Assembly (NCBI GenBank): GCA_040880525.1
Contig: JBBDIG010000009.1
Span: forward strand, 1 to 47,392
DNA from: Bacteroidia bacterium
GTDB lineage: Bacteria; Bacteroidota; Bacteroidia; CAILMK01; JBBDIG01
Direction of reading: 5' to 3'
Length of the DNA stretch: 47,392 nucleotides
Both the position numbers and the translations under genes were made by a program. The notes beneath the pieces are model-generated. The model saw only the letters and a list, made by a program, of their open reading frames with translations, was not told the origin of the DNA and did no database searches. Each line of letters starts with the position of its first letter. Position 1 is the stretch's first letter. Positions 40,207-47,392 of this stretch are shown here, piece by piece.

Positions 40207-41612
40207 TCAGCTTTCAAAATTCTGAAAGATTTTGTGAATTCTTCTCCGCTTAGCGTAAGGATATACATTCCCGGATACAGGAACTGCCGTGTACCTACCT
40301 TCCACCGGTTTTCCCCTGAAGGAAATCTTCTTTCCAGAGAGAACAATTCCTGCCCCAAAAGGGTGTGCATTGACATTTGCATTTGCTGATCCACGGACAA
40401 TTCAAAAACCAGCGAGAAATGATCAATAAATGGATTGGGGGATAGAATTGCGTCAGGAAATTCTTCTTTTGAAGGCGTATAATACAGCGTATCCAGTTTA
40501 AGAAGAAAGAGCCCATTTTCAAGATCGGAAGCTGCTATGATCCCGGATGGAAAAAAGGGATAAATTCCCCAGCATCCCAACATGCCGCCATACCCGGTAT
40601 TTTGTGGGTAGGTGTCATACGCATCAATAAATTCCGGTTCTTCAGGATTTGAAATATCAAAAACCACCACGCCTTCATGGTAATAGGAAATATAAAGATA
40701 TTCATCGCGGATGAAAGGATTGTGCGGAATAGAACCTTCATTCCAATTATAACCCAACAACGATTTTAATTTCAGGTCAGTAGGATCAGAAGCATCAAAT
40801 AGTTTGAGCCGGGTATGGTGGGTTTCATCCGCCATGATCAGCAGCTTGCTGTTCGCAGCGCGCCAGGAGCTGTGATTATATCCCTGGTCAGGATAAATTT
40901 GCAGATCCGTTATGAGTTTTGGGTTCACCGGATCGCGGTAATCGTAGATCATAAAACCGTCATCGCCTACCGAGCAGTAGGCCGTGTCATTCTCTACAAA
41001 TACGTCATGTACTTCTGAAAACAGCGGATCGCCTCCTACTACGGGCGGCTTTAAACGTGAGATAAGGACAGGATTCACAGGATCATCAAGAGACAGCACT
41101 GCCATTGGAGCATACCCTGTAGGAGTTGCATTATCAGCGAGATAAAGGCGGCTGTTTTCTACAAAAATATTGTGCGTCTGAATGCTGAACTGGTTGCTGT
41201 CATAAACCTTGTGAACGGAATCAGGCAAATAGCTGAGATCGAATATCTGGAGGGAACTGTTGTTTTCATCCGCCACCGCGTAGCAATAATTCAGGTAGGT
41301 TTTAAAATCGCGGTGAATACAGCCCGGAGCTTTGCCGGCCTCTACATCGCATAGCACGGGTTTTTCAGGATCGGTGATGTCGAAAAAGTAAATGCTGTCA
41401 TAGCTGCCCATTATCACGAACTCACGTCCCTGGCTATCTACCCATCCCCATATATCATTGAAAATTTCGCTTCCTCCCGGACTGAGATCTTCATTATTCC
41501 AGTTTGCCTGAAGCTTCAGTGAGCGTACCATTTCCACTTCTTCCTGCGCACTTGCAGTAAAAGCAAAAAGCATCAGCAATAAAAGGAGCGTATTTCTAAA
41601 GAAGTTGATCAT
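40203..41612 (-). CDS. Choice-of-anchor B family protein with T9SS sorting domain
   Basis: 469 residues. A signal peptide (LLLLMLFAFTASAQ) is followed by LVIVD-like beta-propeller repeats: FFDITDPEKPVL, IHRDFKTYLNYCYAV, LQIFDLSYLPDSV, THNIFVENSRLYLA, SEVHDVFVENDTAY, GYNHSSWRA. These are signatures of the choice-of-anchor B family. The C terminus is a type A T9SS sorting domain (AILSPNPFIDHFSLVF ... FLYPGMYILTLSG ... SFRILKAD). It should be exported to the surface. It overlaps the porin (downstream) and the nucleoside phosphorylase (upstream) by 4 bases each. Confidence 0.88.
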   Translation of the reverse strand: MINFFRNTLLLLLMLFAFTASAQEEVEMVRSLKLQANWNNEDLSPGGSEIFNDIWGWVDSQGREFVIMGSYDSIYFFDITDPEKPVLCDVEAGKAPGCIHRDFKTYLNYCYAVADENNSSLQIFDLSYLPDSVHKVYDSNQFSIQTHNIFVENSRLYLADNATPTGYAPMAVLSLDDPVNPVLISRLKPPVVGGDPLFSEVHDVFVENDTAYCSVGDDGFMIYDYRDPVNPKLITDLQIYPDQGYNHSSWRAANSKLLIMADETHHTRLKLFDASDPTDLKLKSLLGYNWNEGSIPHNPFIRDEYLYISYYHEGVVVFDISNPEEPEFIDAYDTYPQNTGYGGMLGCWGIYPFFPSGIIAASDLENGLFLLKLDTLYYTPSKEEFPDAILSPNPFIDHFSLVFELSVDQQMQMSMHTLLGQELFSLERRFPSGENRWKVGTRQFLYPGMYILTLSGEEFTKSFRILKAD

Positions 41613-42427
41613 AAGGAGGAAATGAGCGCCTTGATGAGTCGCGTCATTTTGGGTTCGGTTTTCTGCGCAGCGGCAATGACGTCTTCAACCGTAACCGGTT
41701 CGAGAATTTCATGCCAGCCTTCATCAGTCACCACGGATATAGCAAAACATTTCAGCCCCATTTGCACCGCTACTAAAACTTCCGGTATGGTGCTCATTCC
41801 CACCACATCTGCCCCCATCACCTGGATCATCTTGTATTCTGCTGCTGTTTCCAGATTTGGCCCCTGCACGCTTGCATAAGTGCCCACATGGATCGGGATC
41901 TTGTTTTCCCTCGCAATGGCAGTTGCCTTCCGGATCATTTCGCGGTCGTAAGGCTCATAGAGATCAGGGAACCGCGGACCAAGCTCAGGATAATGGCGGC
42001 CCCGCAAAGGGTTTTCCGGCAATAGATTGATGTGGTCATTCAGCACCATCAGGTCGCAAGTGCGGATGCTGGGATTTACCGAGCCACATGCATTGGATAC
42101 GAAAAGCCGGGAAATGCCCAGGAACTTCATTACCCGCACAGGAAACGTGACTTCTTCCATTGAGTAGCCCTCGTAATAGTGAAACCGGCCCAGCATGGCC
42201 ACCACTTTTTTCCCGCTCAGCATACCGAATACCAGTTTGCCATGATGGCTTTCAACCGTGGAAATTGGGAAATGCGGGATTTCGTCATAACTCAGAGAAG
42301 TGATGATCTCCACCTCTTTAATCAAGCCGCCAAGGCCGGTTCCCAGTATGACTCCATACTCCGGCTCAAAGTCAGTCTTGCTTTTAATAAATCCAACAGT
42401 CTCAGTAATCTTTTGAATTAAATCCAT
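41609..42427 (-). CDS. punA: Purine nucleoside phosphorylase (trimeric NP-I type)
   Basis: 272 residues. Phosphate-binding GTGLGGL, VESHHGKLVFG, GRFHYYEGY, the NACGSVNP loop (family usually NAAGGVNP) and the ribose/base-binding GTYASVQGPNLETAAEY, GADVVGMSTIPEV. It cleaves purine nucleosides with phosphate to give the base and ribose-1-phosphate in the cytoplasm, in purine salvage. The Cys and Ser replacing Ala and Gly in the loop are mild changes and not expected to abolish activity. It is the first gene of the ATGA-overlapped trio, an odd pairing of an intracellular enzyme with envelope proteins. Confidence 0.93.
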   Translation of the reverse strand: MDLIQKITETVGFIKSKTDFEPEYGVILGTGLGGLIKEVEIITSLSYDEIPHFPISTVESHHGKLVFGMLSGKKVVAMLGRFHYYEGYSMEEVTFPVRVMKFLGISRLFVSNACGSVNPSIRTCDLMVLNDHINLLPENPLRGRHYPELGPRFPDLYEPYDREMIRKATAIARENKIPIHVGTYASVQGPNLETAAEYKMIQVMGADVVGMSTIPEVLVAVQMGLKCFAISVVTDEGWHEILEPVTVEDVIAAAQKTEPKMTRLIKALISSL

Positions 42428-42481
42428 TTTTCATCTTTGAAATTATCAGGGCAGAATCCACCAGAGCTTTTGAAACCCTGA

Positions 42482-42934
42482 TCATTTTACGCGGGTCCAG
42501 GTTTGAGAACGACCCAGCAGCGAAAACCCCAGATAACCTCTCACTGTCAGTGTATTCGCATCCTCCAGCGTTAATTCGCAGCTATATTCCTTACCTGAAG
42601 AGGGGTCGTAAATATCCCCATCTTCCCATTTGTTGCCACCTTCATATTCCAGATTGCTCAATATTACCAGTCCTTCCAATGGCCGGCTACGGAGTTCTGT
42701 TTCAGGGTTGTTTTTGTCACGTTTGGGTTCACCCTCATCATTTAGTGGTTGGGTCAAATCAGCAAGCTTTCCAAAATATTTGTTGCCTTGTCTGTAAATC
42801 TTCACCTTGGCCTTCTTGTCCTCAGTCCACCAAAGACCGGCTATATCATTGGCAGTTTGTGCGGCAGTTTTAAGCGGTATCTGAAAACAGACAAAAAGCA
42901 AGATCAGCAAGAAATGGTTTTTCATTTTTATCAA
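42482..42934 (-). CDS. DUF2147 family secreted protein
   Basis: 150 residues with a signal peptide (FLLILLFVCFQIPLKTAAQ). The mature domain fits DUF2147: IAGLWWTEDKKAKVKIYRQGNKYFGKLADL, LEGLVILSNLEYEGGNKWEDGDIYDPSSGKEYSCELTL, RGYLGFSLLGRSQTWTRV. A small beta-sandwich expected in the periplasm; function unknown. It ends 54 bases upstream of the phosphorylase gene on the same strand and could share its transcript. An inverted repeat (ATCAGGG/CCCTGAT) sits around its stop codon. Confidence 0.85.
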   Translation of the reverse strand: MIKMKNHFLLILLFVCFQIPLKTAAQTANDIAGLWWTEDKKAKVKIYRQGNKYFGKLADLTQPLNDEGEPKRDKNNPETELRSRPLEGLVILSNLEYEGGNKWEDGDIYDPSSGKEYSCELTLEDANTLTVRGYLGFSLLGRSQTWTRVK

Positions 42935-42990
42935 GTTTTAAAATTAATAGCCAAACAAATGGCAATATAAATCTGTCAAAGGAAATTTTT

Positions 42991-42998
42991 CATCTTTG
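42991..42998 (+). promoter_or_regulatory. Promoter -7-like element (CATCTTTG)
   Basis: One mismatch to TAnnTTTG (C for T), 38 bases before the GTG start at 43036. No clear -33 box. Confidence 0.35.
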
Positions 42999-43035
42999 CA
43001 CCCGTTTTCTGCATTTACCCATAAAAAATCTCCTT

Positions 43036-43578
43036 GTGAAAAGTTTTCCCATCATTACTGTTATAGGTCTTTTGTTTTGTATTTCTTCAGCCACAGCACA
43101 AGAGGGCCAGGAAGATACCGCAATAATTTCCACGGTAGATTACAAATACGCACTTGGAGTGCGCGGTGGAGCCGTTACAGGTTTCAATGCCAAAATGATG
43201 ATTGCGCCCCAGGATGCCATCGAAGTAATAGGAGGTTCAGGCTGGAAATATTCCGGCTTGCAGCTCATCGCGTTGTACGAACGCCACGCAGGTGCTTTCC
43301 AGTCTCACGTGGATGGGATGAACTGGTTTTTTGGAGGTGGATTGCATACCGGCCTTTATGACAATGTTTCTTATAAGAACATAAACAGGGATGTGCCCTC
43401 CAAAAGCGGGGACTATTTGGTAGTGGGAATAGACGGGATCCTGGGTATTGAATATTTTATCGGTGAAATTCCATTCACCCTGGGGCTTGACATCAGGCCT
43501 ACGCTGGACATTGTTCCCAAACCGGATTTTTTCCTGGCCGGAGCCATCTCCATCCGCTATGCATGGGGCCGGCAATAG
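43036..43578 (+). CDS. Small outer-membrane beta-barrel protein of unknown function
   Basis: 180 residues starting at GTG 43036. Signal peptide (IITVIGLLFCISSATAQ), then a barrel-like chain: YALGVRGGAVTGFNAKMMI, IEVIGGSGW, GMNWFFGGGLHTGLY, YLVVGIDGILGIEYFI, FTLGLDIRPTLDIV and a last strand GAISIRYAWGRQ. The repeating G-G and aromatic pattern resembles eight-stranded OmpX/outer-membrane beta-barrel families. Function unknown. It is divergent from the DUF2147 gene and convergent with the SOUL gene. Confidence 0.65.
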   Translation: MKSFPIITVIGLLFCISSATAQEGQEDTAIISTVDYKYALGVRGGAVTGFNAKMMIAPQDAIEVIGGSGWKYSGLQLIALYERHAGAFQSHVDGMNWFFGGGLHTGLYDNVSYKNINRDVPSKSGDYLVVGIDGILGIEYFIGEIPFTLGLDIRPTLDIVPKPDFFLAGAISIRYAWGRQ

Positions 43579-43586
43579 TCCGCCAA

Positions 43587-44213
43587 TCAGCCCTTCGGAT
43601 GAAAATCTTTTAAGCTCACAGCCACCGCATTCTCGCGCTGCACGAGCTGCATCGGGTCGTTGTATATAAAGTATTCAAAGGCCTCTTCGTGCGCAATGTT
43701 GCGTCCTTCCAGAATGCTCATCAATTCCTGCTGTTTGCTGAAGAAATCAATCTTATCAGCCCGTCCTTCAAATTTCAGCAAGGCTTTATAGCTCCCTTCG
43801 GTTTTATGAATATTGATCTTATTGGAAAGCGGCCGTGGCAGCTTATCCATCGCATACTCTTTCGGCAGCACCAGGGTCATCGTTCCTTTGCCTGAAGCAT
43901 CATCATATTGCACAACCATAGGCTTGGTCATCTCAATTTCCTGGCGCACATCGTTTTTCCCGGAAAGGTAGCCATATAGCGTTTTAAAGCCCTTTTTGAG
44001 CATTTCTTTGTAGCCACCAGTTCTTACTACTGTGGCCATGACCACAGGCGGATAGTATCGTATCTCAAAATCCTGGGTGCCTTCCACGCGGCTGCTGGGT
44101 CGTTCAGCCGTGAATTTATTGGTAAGAACTTTTTTGGCCTGCCATGCGGCAAAGACAGCAGAACCAAAAAGGGCGGTTTTAAGCAGCGTTTTGAATCGCA
44201 TAATTTTCGTCAT
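43587..44213 (-). CDS. SOUL heme-binding family protein
   Basis: 208 residues. After an N-terminal hydrophobic segment (TALFGSAVFAAWQAKKVL) the SOUL domain reads FEIRYYPPVVMATVVRTGGY, GFKTLYGYLSGKND, IEMTKPMV, TMTLVLPKEYAMDKLPRPLS and KIDFFSKQQELMSIL, a good match to SOUL/HBP proteins. Members bind heme or other tetrapyrroles weakly; the cellular role in bacteria is unknown. The start could also be Met5 (44201). It stands alone between convergent and same-strand neighbours. Confidence 0.85.
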   Translation of the reverse strand: MTKIMRFKTLLKTALFGSAVFAAWQAKKVLTNKFTAERPSSRVEGTQDFEIRYYPPVVMATVVRTGGYKEMLKKGFKTLYGYLSGKNDVRQEIEMTKPMVVQYDDASGKGTMTLVLPKEYAMDKLPRPLSNKINIHKTEGSYKALLKFEGRADKIDFFSKQQELMSILEGRNIAHEEAFEYFIYNDPMQLVQRENAVAVSLKDFHPKG

Positions 44214-44377
44214 TTGGATTTGCAGCTAAGGAACACGCTCCCGAACCGGATTGTTTGAAAGCCAGCCCCAGCATAAAAGAACCCCGCAAAAGTTTATAGT
44301 TAAATATAAATATTAAAAATAAATTTATCCAAATAATTTAAATTCTATTGCCTATTGCAAAAAGCCAATTAAATAAA
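44214..44377. other. Intergenic, no gene seen
   Basis: AT-rich 164-base gap downstream of DUF5995 and upstream of the SOUL gene, presumably containing the SOUL promoter. No clear -7 box was read. Confidence 0.3.
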
Positions 44378-45142
44378 TCATTCCTGTAAGGTAGCAATTA
44401 CCTCTCGCATATCTTTTTCCTCAAAATGAGTAATTAGTTTTAATGCTAAATTTAAAGGTAAAAATCCCGGGTTGATCATTTTGTCAGCCAGTCGGGCATA
44501 CGTTTCATCAGCCTGGATGATGCGCTGCTCCTGCTCCGCATTGCAAAGTGGAAATAGATCACAGGCCAGGTCCCACGCACATTGCCGGGCCTTTATCATG
44601 CTAAAGCCCATAAGCTTTTCGTCAGTCCTGTGTCCGATTAAATCTAGCAACACCATGAGCCTTGAGACCTTTCCGACCCGCCTTTGTATCTCGTTCACCA
44701 ATCCTAAAAGAATGAGATTCACGGTAAAAAAATCATTTTTCAATGCCTGGAGATCGCCCCCGGCTGAAAAGGCCGAGACAGCTATTCCCAAATCGAGGTT
44801 GATGTGGGCATTCATCCCCAGCATTAAGTGCTGAACAATTGACAAATCTTTGTGGGATGGCTCAAATGATCTTTGCCAGCAAAGCCTTACCGGGCGGTCT
44901 TCCACGTAATTGTAATAAGCATCCAGGTATAATTCTGCAAAAACAATATCGAAGAGCGCCATGCGGCTATTGTCCTCGAATCGTTTTTCCAGCACCGCCT
45001 GCTTAATGGCGCTGGTCGTCCTGCGGTAGGCATAAGCAAAAATTCCGATCGGACTATTTGCCTGAAGTTCCCGCGCTATGATGAGGTCCAACTCCTCAAG
45101 GACGTCATCAATGGTATGTAGGTTCCGGTCCATTTGCTTCAT
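44378..45142 (-). CDS. DUF5995 family protein
   Basis: 254 residues, mostly helical. IDDVLEELDLIIARELQ, GIFAYAYRRTTSAIKQAV, FEDNSRMALFDIVFAELYLDAYYNY and the QHLMLGMNAHINLDLGIAVSA block are the conserved parts of DUF5995. The function is unknown; no signal peptide, so cytoplasmic. His residues in QHLMLGMNAHINLD could bind a metal (inference). No operon partner is evident; 195 bases separate it from the next gene upstream. Confidence 0.82.
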   Translation of the reverse strand: MKQMDRNLHTIDDVLEELDLIIARELQANSPIGIFAYAYRRTTSAIKQAVLEKRFEDNSRMALFDIVFAELYLDAYYNYVEDRPVRLCWQRSFEPSHKDLSIVQHLMLGMNAHINLDLGIAVSAFSAGGDLQALKNDFFTVNLILLGLVNEIQRRVGKVSRLMVLLDLIGHRTDEKLMGFSMIKARQCAWDLACDLFPLCNAEQEQRIIQADETYARLADKMINPGFLPLNLALKLITHFEEKDMREVIATLQE

Positions 45143-45337
45143 TAATGGGCGAAGCTAAGGATGGCGAATGAAACGGGATCAAAAAATCCACAGAACCCCA
45201 GGTGGCCTGCCAGCATTTGCAGGGGATCAAACTTTAAGTTATCGAAGATCATTGGGCTAAATCGAATTTATTTTCCCAAAATTATTAAAATGATAATCAG
45301 ATAAAAATAAAGAGCTATTTCTATTTCCTTTAAAAAT

Positions 45338-45670
45338 TCAGTATTTGATCACTCTGCCTTTCTCCAGTAGCGTAATGGCGGTTTTCCAGTCAGGTAGGGT
45401 ATCGGTATCCAGGGTCGTGGTTCTGATTTCCCGGGCAATTTCATGTGCCTTTTTCATTGCCTGCAAGTGGGCACCGATAGTAGCAAACTCCCTCATATCC
45501 TCCTCAGTTTCCCAAAGTGTCATGGTGTAATGTTTTGTCCACCATCCTCTTTTCTTAAAGCGGATACATTTGGTGGCATTTAGTTGCCTGACAATTTTCA
45601 TTGCACTGTATGACAGTGCAAAAAACCTGAACGGATCTTTGAGTTCTATTGAAGTGATAACAACTTTCAC
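45338..45670 (-). CDS. Monooxygenase-like dimeric alpha/beta-barrel protein
   Basis: 110 residues. KCIRFKKRGWWTKHYTMTLWETEEDMREFATIGAHLQAMKKA is the typical core of antibiotic-biosynthesis-monooxygenase-like ferredoxin folds (WETEEDMREF...GAH..AM), which often act as small oxygenases or heme/flavin binders. The substrate is unknown. It begins 2 bases after the stop of the fatty acid desaturase and is surely co-transcribed with it, so a role linked to lipid oxidation is possible. It could also be an unrelated DUF3291-type protein. Confidence 0.55.
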   Translation of the reverse strand: MKVVITSIELKDPFRFFALSYSAMKIVRQLNATKCIRFKKRGWWTKHYTMTLWETEEDMREFATIGAHLQAMKKAHEIAREIRTTTLDTDTLPDWKTAITLLEKGRVIKY

Positions 45671-45672
45671 TT

Positions 45673-46806
45673 TTACCTGTCAGCTTTGGTAGCAGCGGCT
45701 GCAAGTGCAAGCCTGTCATACTTGCCGGTTCCCAATTGATTAAGCAGCGAAAAATGGCTTCTTAGTGCACCGAAAAAAGTTTTGTGCTGATAATAGGGCA
45801 CATCAAATTCCTCAGCCGTTTCCTTAACGATTGACGAAATTCTTTTGTAATGAACATGGCAGATATGAGGAAAAAGGTGATGCTCAATTTGAAAATTCAA
45901 GCCACCAATAAGCCATGAAAACCATTTGCTGTTATTTGCAAAATTGGCCGTAGTACGCATTTGGTGAATGGCCCAGTTATTTTCCACGCCCCCGGTTGGG
46001 TCCGTTTCATAAAAATCAGTTTCCTGAATAACATGGGCAGATTGAAAGATAAACGCCAGCAGCAAGCCGCTGATGAAGTGCATCATTAAAAAGCCCAAAA
46101 GCACCTGCCACCACGGCAATGCAATTAAAATAATTGGCAGACCCAGGGTTAGTGCAACGTACCAAGCTTTATTAAAAAGCACTTCCCGAAAAGCCTTTTT
46201 AAGGGTAATTCCCTGCTTTGCCAAAAGTTTAGTTTTGCTATATTTTATCACCGATTCAAAATCCTTGCTCAGGAACCAATAAATAGTCATTAGCCCATAA
46301 AAGAAAGGTGCATAAAAAGCCTGAAACCTAAAGTACTTTTTTCTTTTTTGATTGGGTGAAAAACGCATGATCGGCTTCTCAATATCTGAATCGTAGCCAT
46401 CAATATTGGTGAAGGAATGGTGCAGCATATTGTGCTGAATTTTCCAGTTGGTATGATAGGCTCCGATAAAATTAACCAGAAACCCCAATACGTTATTGAC
46501 CTTTTGGTTGCTTGAATATGAGCCATGATTTGCATCATGCATAATCGCCAAACCAATTCCTGACATTCCCAGGCTCATCAGAACCCACATGAGCATAACC
46601 GGCCAAAGGGTGGTTACCACACCCGTCAGCATAAGCCCGAAAGGGACAAAATACAGGGCAAGCATAAAGGCTGTTTTTGCCTTCATGTCGAAGTTGGCGT
46701 GCCTGGAAAGGTTGTTATCTTTGAAATGTTGGTTTACCTTTTTCCGCAACTCTTTGATGAATTCCGGCCGGTCTTCCATGTTAAACTTTACTGCTGGGAT
46801 ACTCAT
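45673..46806 (-). CDS. Membrane fatty acid (acyl-lipid/acyl-CoA) desaturase
   Basis: 377 residues with three His boxes of the membrane desaturase family: HDANHGS, HNMLHHS (expected HxxxHH) and QIEHHLFP. Membrane helices lie at about 45-100 and 170-260. The QIEHH box (Gln first) is typical of front-end or linoleoyl-CoA-type enzymes. It introduces double bonds into acyl chains using a di-iron centre and electron donors encoded elsewhere. A promoter -7 box (TAACTTTG) is at 46884-46891. The small monooxygenase-like gene follows in the same operon. Confidence 0.92.
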   Translation of the reverse strand: MSIPAVKFNMEDRPEFIKELRKKVNQHFKDNNLSRHANFDMKAKTAFMLALYFVPFGLMLTGVVTTLWPVMLMWVLMSLGMSGIGLAIMHDANHGSYSSNQKVNNVLGFLVNFIGAYHTNWKIQHNMLHHSFTNIDGYDSDIEKPIMRFSPNQKRKKYFRFQAFYAPFFYGLMTIYWFLSKDFESVIKYSKTKLLAKQGITLKKAFREVLFNKAWYVALTLGLPIILIALPWWQVLLGFLMMHFISGLLLAFIFQSAHVIQETDFYETDPTGGVENNWAIHQMRTTANFANNSKWFSWLIGGLNFQIEHHLFPHICHVHYKRISSIVKETAEEFDVPYYQHKTFFGALRSHFSLLNQLGTGKYDRLALAAAATKADR

Positions 46807-47392
46807 AAATTCTTGTGGTAGTTGATTTTAGCTTCAGGAAGGCTGGTTTTACCGATCCTGAATGTCACCGCCTTTGATGTCCCCAAAGTTACCATATATG
46901 TACCATGTTTATGTTTCGGGGCAAATAATTTTGATTTGATCAGAGAAAATCACGTTTCCAGTCATTGGGTGTTTTCGAAGGGGACAACCGCCTCCCCGGC
47001 AGAGTGTCTGCCGGCTCATAAATTTTCCAGCCTCCCAAACGCTGCCTTCGTTCAAGACGCTACGGAACCATCAGTTATTTTTTCCGGCCTTTTGTTATTC
47101 TCAAACATTAAAAACAGAAGTCTCCCTAAAAGCAGTTTTTTATCATTATGAAAATTACTATACCCTTTTATTTTTTGATGAATAAACATTAAAGGAAACA
47201 TAACAAATAATAACCATTGAGAAGTGCTTTGCTTCCTGTCTATTTCAACTTTTGCGGGTTTAAATCTGTGTTTTACAGCTACATAGTTATATTGATCCAG
47301 TGTGAGAGAAGCGACATGCTGGAGGCCGTTATAATTTTTTAATAGGTATAGGCTTTTAGATCGCAATTCTAAAGTGCTGATTTAATTCGTTT
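46807..47392. other. Intergenic to the window end; no convincing gene
   Basis: Holds the desaturase leader and an isolated perfect hairpin, CCGGCAGA-GTG-TCTGCCGG (46996-47014). A 104-codon frame on the minus strand (47052-47366) is open but lacks a recognisable family, a ribosome site or neighbours, so I do not call it. Confidence 0.5.
46884..46891 (-). promoter_or_regulatory. Promoter -7 element of the desaturase operon (TAACTTTG)
   Basis: Exact TAnnTTTG on the minus strand, implying a leader of about 70 bases before the ATG at 46806. No TTTG at the ideal distance. Confidence 0.5.

Noticed and set aside
47052-47366. 104-codon minus-strand frame near the window end
   Set aside because: No recognisable family, no start signal, no neighbours; kept only as a possibility in the intergenic entry.
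1-47392. CRISPR array or cas genes
   Set aside because: No series of regularly spaced direct repeats and no Cas-like proteins; the repeats seen are palindromes or a two-copy duplication.

Overview
The window is a chromosomal segment of a Bacteroidota bacterium (Sphingobacteriia/Chitinophagia/Cytophagia-like; the genus cannot be read from the sequence). The evidence is two complete secreted proteins ending in type IX secretion (T9SS) sorting domains plus sorting-domain-like fragments at the left edge, a TonB receptor/DUF4249 pair, a Porin_10-type porin, a parA-parB-DUF5683-dapB-lepB cluster, three TRL-like lipoproteins, and promoters of the Bacteroidota type (TTTG, about 20 bases, TAnnTTTG).

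Layout. 1-600: remnant of a T9SS-type gene, duplicated around a REP/BIME-like palindromic element, then a long hairpin. 0.6-6.0 kb (minus): a Coq4-like protein, trmN6, a secreted unknown, an internally deleted AAA ATPase and an ABC-F ATPase. 6.1-10.1 kb (plus): TonB receptor, DUF4249 lipoprotein, outer-membrane barrel. 10.3-12 kb: small heat-shock protein, then relics in which an ArdC-like antirestriction fragment abuts an Rhs fragment, beside a tRNA-Arg/tRNA-Leu operon. 12.1-20.9 kb: BrkB-type membrane protein, clpC, a large T9SS-secreted protein, an amidohydrolase and a lipoprotein. 20.9-27.4 kb (minus): three TRL-like lipoproteins, then the lepB/dapB/DUF5683/parB/parA cluster and a metallo-beta-lactamase-fold hydrolase. 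27.4-29.1 kb: a peptide-binding lipoprotein.

29.1-32.3 kb is an AT-richer accessory islet: an orphan winged-helix plus DUF3883 nuclease-like protein, a 36-base palindrome, a frameshifted zeta-toxin gene with an intact small partner, a hairpin cluster and a possible 39-residue gene. 32.3-38.2 kb is a signalling cluster: a cytoplasmic GAF/multi-PAS histidine kinase, a single-domain response regulator and a REC-PAS-DHp protein without a kinase ATPase domain. 38.3-42.4 kb (minus) is a coupled operon (purine nucleoside phosphorylase, choice-of-anchor B T9SS protein, putative porin) whose genes overlap by ATGA. 42.5-46.8 kb holds DUF2147, a small barrel, SOUL, DUF5995 and a monooxygenase-like/desaturase pair. 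The last 585 bases show no convincing gene.

Most of the window is ordinary housekeeping and envelope biology. The least explained parts are the DUF3883 protein and its islet, the three-gene PAS signalling cluster, the dispersed GTAG-type palindromes, and the paired ACTTTG-N5-CAAAGT boxes near the Coq4-like gene. I did not find a clearly new multi-gene system.
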